DNA from: CAZLMW01 sp964560875
GTDB taxonomy: Bacteria; Myxococcota_A; UBA9042
Reading direction: 5' to 3'
DNA length: 19,512 nucleotides
Assembly: GCA_964560875.1 (NCBI GenBank)
Contig: CAZLMW010000140.1
Coordinates: 1-19,512, forward strand
Part shown: piece by piece, positions 16,604-19,512 of the stretch
How the letters are laid out: every line of letters starts with the position of its first letter
How positions within the stretch are numbered: position 1 is the stretch's first letter
The notes under the pieces: model-generated
Told to the model about the DNA's origin: nothing
What the model saw: only the letters and a program-made list of their open reading frames with translations
Databases searched by the model: none
Position numbers and translations under genes: made by a program

Positions 16604-17202
16604 GCAGCCTCGCAGCGGGGTTGGTGCTCGCAGGGGGTCATGGCCGGCGGGCAGGCGGACCCAAGGCGCTCAAGATCATCGATGGTGAGCTGTTGTGGCG
16701 CGCCCAGGTCAGGCGGCTCCAGGACGCAGGGGTGGCCCCGATCGTGGCGGTCTTGCACCCGTCAGCGGCCGAGGGTGCCGGAGCGCTCGATTTTCCGGGC
16801 CGAATCGAAGTGGCCGACGCGGATCGGCCGATGTTTGCGTCCTTGCAGCAAGGTCTGCGCGCTTTGATCGACCACGACGCGCCCGTCGTCATGCACCCGG
16901 TCGACGCTGGGGTCCCTGCATTGGCGACGATCGAGGCGTTGCTCAACGCGATGGCCGGGTTGGAGCCAAATCAGCAGGTCAAAGTCATGCGCCCGCTGCT
17001 CGTCGATGGCGAAGAAGCCGGCCGCCGCGGTCACCCGATCGTGCTGATGCCCGATTTCTGCGCGGAGCTGCTGGCGATGGACGGAGATGCGGGCCGGCTC
17101 GACCATGTGATCGCGGCGTTACGCACCGATCATGCACTGGACGTGCCGACGTCGGACGCAGCGATCCGCGCGAACTACAACTTTGACGGGATTGCCAAGT
17201 AG
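16600..17202 (+). CDS. MobA/MocA-like molybdenum cofactor nucleotidyltransferase
   Basis: Probably attaches CMP (or GMP) to molybdopterin, making the dinucleotide cofactor used by many bacterial xanthine dehydrogenase-family enzymes. 200 residues, usual length. The nucleotide loop LVLAGGHGRRAGGPKAL is at residues 8-24, the metal-binding aspartate lies in HPVD near residue 102, and a GHPIVL motif is near residue 147. The GHP motif and C-terminal GDAGRLDHVI are closer to MocA (cytidylyl) than MobA (guanylyl), but I do not assign the nucleotide firmly. GAGGA-type ribosome site at 16586-16590; the start overlaps xdhC by ATGA. Last gene of the operon. Confidence 0.82.
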   Translation: MSSLAAGLVLAGGHGRRAGGPKALKIIDGELLWRAQVRRLQDAGVAPIVAVLHPSAAEGAGALDFPGRIEVADADRPMFASLQQGLRALIDHDAPVVMHPVDAGVPALATIEALLNAMAGLEPNQQVKVMRPLLVDGEEAGRRGHPIVLMPDFCAELLAMDGDAGRLDHVIAALRTDHALDVPTSDAAIRANYNFDGIAK

Positions 17203-17213
17203 AGGCGGCCAGG

Positions 17214-17229
17214 GCTAGCCGCGGCTAGC
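17214..17229. terminator. 16-bp perfect palindrome between convergent genes, possible bidirectional terminator
   Basis: GCTAGCCGCGGCTAGC equals its own reverse complement and can form a 6-bp stem with a CGCG loop. It lies in the 38-bp space between the stops of the plus-strand operon and the minus-strand PPC gene, so it could end transcripts from both sides. No T-tract follows on either strand, so it is not a standard intrinsic terminator; a protein-binding site is the alternative. Confidence 0.4.
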
Positions 17230-17253
17230 GGTTGTGGTGGCTAACGGTTGCGG
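17223..17253. repeat. Near-exact direct repeat at the 3' end of the PPC gene
   Basis: Two 15-base copies with two mismatches (GGCTAGCGGTTGTGG at 17223-17237 and GGCTAACGGTTGCGG at 17239-17253) are separated by one base. The second contains the stop codon of the minus-strand PPC gene. It looks like a small local duplication that extended the intergenic space. Confidence 0.7.
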
Positions 17254-17969
17254 CGGCGGATTTGCACGTCATAGACGTTGCGGCCGCGGCGACGCTTGGA
17301 ACCTGTGAGCGTCAGCAGGCCGAGGTGCAATTGCGCGACCTTGCCCGATTCCATGCGGATCGAGACGCGATCATCATCGACGACCTGGACCACTTCGCAC
17401 TCACCCAGGCGGGGGTGCTCGAGCCAGTCGCCGACCTTGAGCTGCGGCATCTCGTTGGGTTCGAGCAGGCGCGAGGGCATCGCTTCCATCGCGACCCGGC
17501 CGCTCTTGACCACCTCGGGGGCGGCTTCGGCGATGTTGACCGCGACGTCGAGCCAGCGGGCGAGGCCGACTTGTTCATCGTGGTAACGACGCAGCGTGAT
17601 GTCGTCGCACGTCTGGCAGTTGAGCTCGAGCGACGCGGAGATGCCTTCTTCGAGCACGCCGGCGGCGACAGTTCCGTCTTCACCGTGGAGCATGGTCCGC
17701 ACGATGAGGTCGGTTTCGCCGCCGCGTTCGGAGACGATTGCGTCGAGGGCTACCACGAGAAAACGGCCGGGAAATGCCTGGGGCTCGCTGAATCCGCCTT
17801 CATTGAGCACGCCGCGCAGGATCGGATCCTGCACGTAACCACTGCCCCGGATCCAACCGGTGGTAATCGAGTATTGGCTCAGCAGCGAATGAAGGGTAGC
17901 GACGATCGGGGCGCCCGGATCCAGCTCACCAACGAACCGCCTGCCTTCACGGGTTTCCGTAAAAATCAT
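17241..17969 (-). CDS. PPC (DUF296)-domain protein with C-terminal SH3-like region and Arg-rich tail
   Basis: 242 residues from the ATG at 17969 (MIFTETREG). The first 140 residues match the PPC/DUF296 fold seen in plant AHL proteins and bacterial homologues, with RRFVGELDPGAPIVATL and the glycine motif WIRGSGYV. In this fold the domain oligomerises and mediates DNA-associated or other regulatory contacts. Residues about 190-225 (VGDWLEHPRLGECEVVQV) look like a small beta-barrel found with this family in related bacteria. The last 20 residues are strongly basic (SKRRRGRNVY...IRRRNR), suggesting nucleic-acid binding. An ATG at 18002 would add 11 residues, but a TTGACA -35 overlaps it. It is probably a regulator; the target is unknown. 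It converges with the hydroxylase operon and diverges from mnmE. Confidence 0.75.
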   Translation of the reverse strand: MIFTETREGRRFVGELDPGAPIVATLHSLLSQYSITTGWIRGSGYVQDPILRGVLNEGGFSEPQAFPGRFLVVALDAIVSERGGETDLIVRTMLHGEDGTVAAGVLEEGISASLELNCQTCDDITLRRYHDEQVGLARWLDVAVNIAEAAPEVVKSGRVAMEAMPSRLLEPNEMPQLKVGDWLEHPRLGECEVVQVVDDDRVSIRMESGKVAQLHLGLLTLTGSKRRRGRNVYDVQIRRRNR

Positions 17970-17977
17970 CGGGGCGC

Positions 17978-18007
17978 ACGCTAGCCATGGAAGGGCACCC
18001 ATGTCAA
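17978..18007 (-). promoter_or_regulatory. Consensus promoter of the PPC gene, possibly giving a leaderless mRNA
   Basis: On the minus strand a perfect -35 TTGACA (18002-18007) is followed by 18 bases and TAGCGT (17978-17983), which keeps the essential TA...T of the -10. The expected start of transcription, 17970 or so, falls at the ATG at 17969, and no ribosome site precedes that codon. Both facts point to a leaderless transcript. Assigned by eye. Confidence 0.45.
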
Positions 18008-18082
18008 ATGTGCGGGGCCGCTCGTGCGACCCAGAACGCGCGAAGGGAACCGCTTGGATCGTGCGCGTCGAGGTGAAGATTC

Positions 18083-19429
18083 ATGTCTGAGGCCGATACC
18101 ATCGTCGCGCGCGCAACAGCAGCCGGCCATGCCGGTGTCGCAATCGTCCGCCTGTCCGGTCCCGAAGCGATCGCGATCGCCGCCGAGATCGGCCGGATTT
18201 CCGCCGATCGATTGCGGCACGGGCAGCTCCGATACGCTCGGATGCGCGAGGCGACCGGCCAGCTCATCGACCGCGGGTACCTCGTGGCGATGCATGCGCC
18301 GCGTACGTTCACCGGCGAGGATATCGCCGAGCTGCAGCTTCACGGCTCGCCAGCGGTCATCGAACGCGCGATCGCGGCATGTGTAGCGCTCGGAGCACGC
18401 CGGGCGGAGCGGGGTGAGTTTTCCCGGCGGGCGTTCCTCGGTGGCAAGCTTGATCTCGTCCAGGCCGAAGCGCTGCTGGATCTCGTGTCCGCGCGCACCG
18501 AAGCGGCCGCAGAACTGGCGCTCGAACACCTCGACGGCCGCATCGGAGAGGCTCTTTCAGCCTGGCGAACCCCGATCATCGACGCGCTCTCCGAGGTTGA
18601 AGCGCGCCTGGACTTCTCCGAACATGAAGACGTCGGCGGGCTTCCCGCGTCCCTGCGCAACGACCTCGCGCACGCCGCCAGCGAGATGGCTTCCCTGGCC
18701 GCAAGCGCAACCGCGGGGCGACTGCGGCTCGATGGGGTCCGAATCGCGATGTACGGCGCGCCAAACGCGGGCAAATCGACCCTCTTCAACGCGATGCTGC
18801 GCGCCGATCGCGCCCTCGTTCACGAACAGGCTGGGACAACGCGAGACGTCATTGAAGCGGCCGGTGAGCTCGACGGAATCGCCGTCACCTGGGTCGATAC
18901 AGCCGGCATTCGCGGCACCGAAGGCGCGGTTGAAAAGGCGGGGATCGAACGCGCCCGCGCATCTGCAGCAACCGCAGACGTGGTCCTCTTTCTGCGCGAT
19001 CAAAACGCGCCCGCGGCCGACCTTGATGATCCGCCCGCAGGCCCCGCGCATCGCCGAATCATCCCGATCGCGACCAAGTCCGACCTGCCGCGCCATGGCG
19101 AGACGATCGATGACGCCGTCGCCGTGTCTGTGCTCGATCCGGCGTCCGTCGACCAGCTGCGGGCCGTTCTCGGTGGCGTCGTCCGTGAGCTCACATCGGC
19201 TTCAGTCGCCGACGATCTCGTCCTGACCCGCCAGCGCCACGCCGACGCCCTCGCACGCGCATCGGAGTCGCTCTACCGGGCGCTGGGTGCGATGGACGAG
19301 GGCACACCGCTTGAGTACATCGCCGCCGACCTGCGCGACGCCACGGATGCGATCGCCGAGATCACGGGCGAGATCGCGCCCGACGACGTGCTGGACGCCA
19401 TCTTCGCGCGCTTTTGCATCGGCAAATAG
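18083..19429 (+). CDS. mnmE: tRNA uridine-5-carboxymethylaminomethyl(34) synthesis GTPase MnmE
   Basis: With MnmG, modifies the wobble uridine of certain tRNAs; cytoplasmic. Complete at 448 residues. The N-terminal tetrahydrofolate-binding domain (DTIVARATAAGHAGVAIVRLSG, THR-like HAPRTFTGED, LHGSP) is followed by a helical domain. The inserted G domain has G1 GAPNAGKS (225-232), G2 TTRD (252-255), G3 DTAG (272-275) and G4 TKSD (331-334). It ends in the invariant FCIGK, whose cysteine C445 takes part in the reaction. G4 usually reads NKxD; the threonine form is known in other GTPases. The ATG has a GAGG site at 18070-18073. mnmG is not in view. The 83 bases after the stop hold nothing convincing. 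Confidence 0.96.
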   Translation: MSEADTIVARATAAGHAGVAIVRLSGPEAIAIAAEIGRISADRLRHGQLRYARMREATGQLIDRGYLVAMHAPRTFTGEDIAELQLHGSPAVIERAIAACVALGARRAERGEFSRRAFLGGKLDLVQAEALLDLVSARTEAAAELALEHLDGRIGEALSAWRTPIIDALSEVEARLDFSEHEDVGGLPASLRNDLAHAASEMASLAASATAGRLRLDGVRIAMYGAPNAGKSTLFNAMLRADRALVHEQAGTTRDVIEAAGELDGIAVTWVDTAGIRGTEGAVEKAGIERARASAATADVVLFLRDQNAPAADLDDPPAGPAHRRIIPIATKSDLPRHGETIDDAVAVSVLDPASVDQLRAVLGGVVRELTSASVADDLVLTRQRHADALARASESLYRALGAMDEGTPLEYIAADLRDATDAIAEITGEIAPDDVLDAIFARFCIGK

Positions 19430-19512
19430 CGACGCCCTTTAGCCCCAATGCCGATCGTCTAGATGTGCCGGGCACGAGTGCTGAATCGTTTTTCTTGCCA
19501 TGTGATCCCGTT

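Noticed and set aside
19466..19493. GTGCCGGGCAC stem followed by TTTTT as a terminator for mnmE
   Set aside because: The stem is only 4 bp and the T-run lies about 13 bases away, too far for an intrinsic terminator.

Overview
The window is a GC-rich bacterial chromosomal segment. It most resembles Myxococcota or related former Deltaproteobacteria. That placement rests on the kinds of protein present (MepA-type endopeptidase, pappalysin-like secreted protease with a DTPxC motif, PPC-domain protein, twin CDGSH protein) and on base composition; no marker was compared with a database. Genes are dense and no intergenic stretch exceeds 300 bases. The sequence is scaffolded: three runs of exactly 100 N (1240-1339, 3683-3782, 5492-5591) interrupt coding regions, so any reading frame drawn across them is a guess.

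Left part (1-3682): a tRNA-Thr(CGU) on the minus strand with a readable promoter. Then, on the plus strand, comes an envelope murein endopeptidase (MepA/M74 type) that runs into the first gap. A secreted metalloprotease-like protein emerges from the other side of that gap. Converging on it from the minus strand is a small exported membrane protein of unknown function, and diverging from that gene is a 78-residue protein with two CDGSH iron-sulfur motifs.

Middle part (3683-11476, all minus strand): a likely transcription unit of alaS followed by a very large exported membrane protein (about 1300 residues, broken by two gaps). Upstream of alaS lies an unrecognised 316-residue protein whose N-terminus carries an exact 18-bp tandem repeat. 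A sigma70-like promoter sits just upstream of alaS.

Right part (11683-17202, plus strand): a tightly packed xanthine dehydrogenase-type molybdenum hydroxylase operon. Its order is Mo subunit, 2Fe-2S subunit, FAD subunit, XdhC-type chaperone and MobA/MocA-like nucleotidyltransferase. Three of the four junctions are 4-bp ATGA overlaps, so translation is probably coupled. The Mo subunit keeps the residues that in xanthine dehydrogenases bind and orient purines. The last two genes would mature and protect the cofactor, so the operon encodes an enzyme together with its own assembly factors.

The operon converges on a PPC/DUF296-domain protein (minus) across a 38-bp gap holding a perfect 16-bp palindrome. 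That gene diverges from a complete mnmE (tRNA uridine-34 modification GTPase), which ends 83 bp before the window edge.

No CRISPR array, transposase, integrase or phage gene was seen. The best candidates for something little described are the broken membrane giant next to alaS, the protease-like protein with an altered zinc motif and an EF-hand-type loop, and the PPC protein with an Arg-rich tail and a possibly leaderless start.
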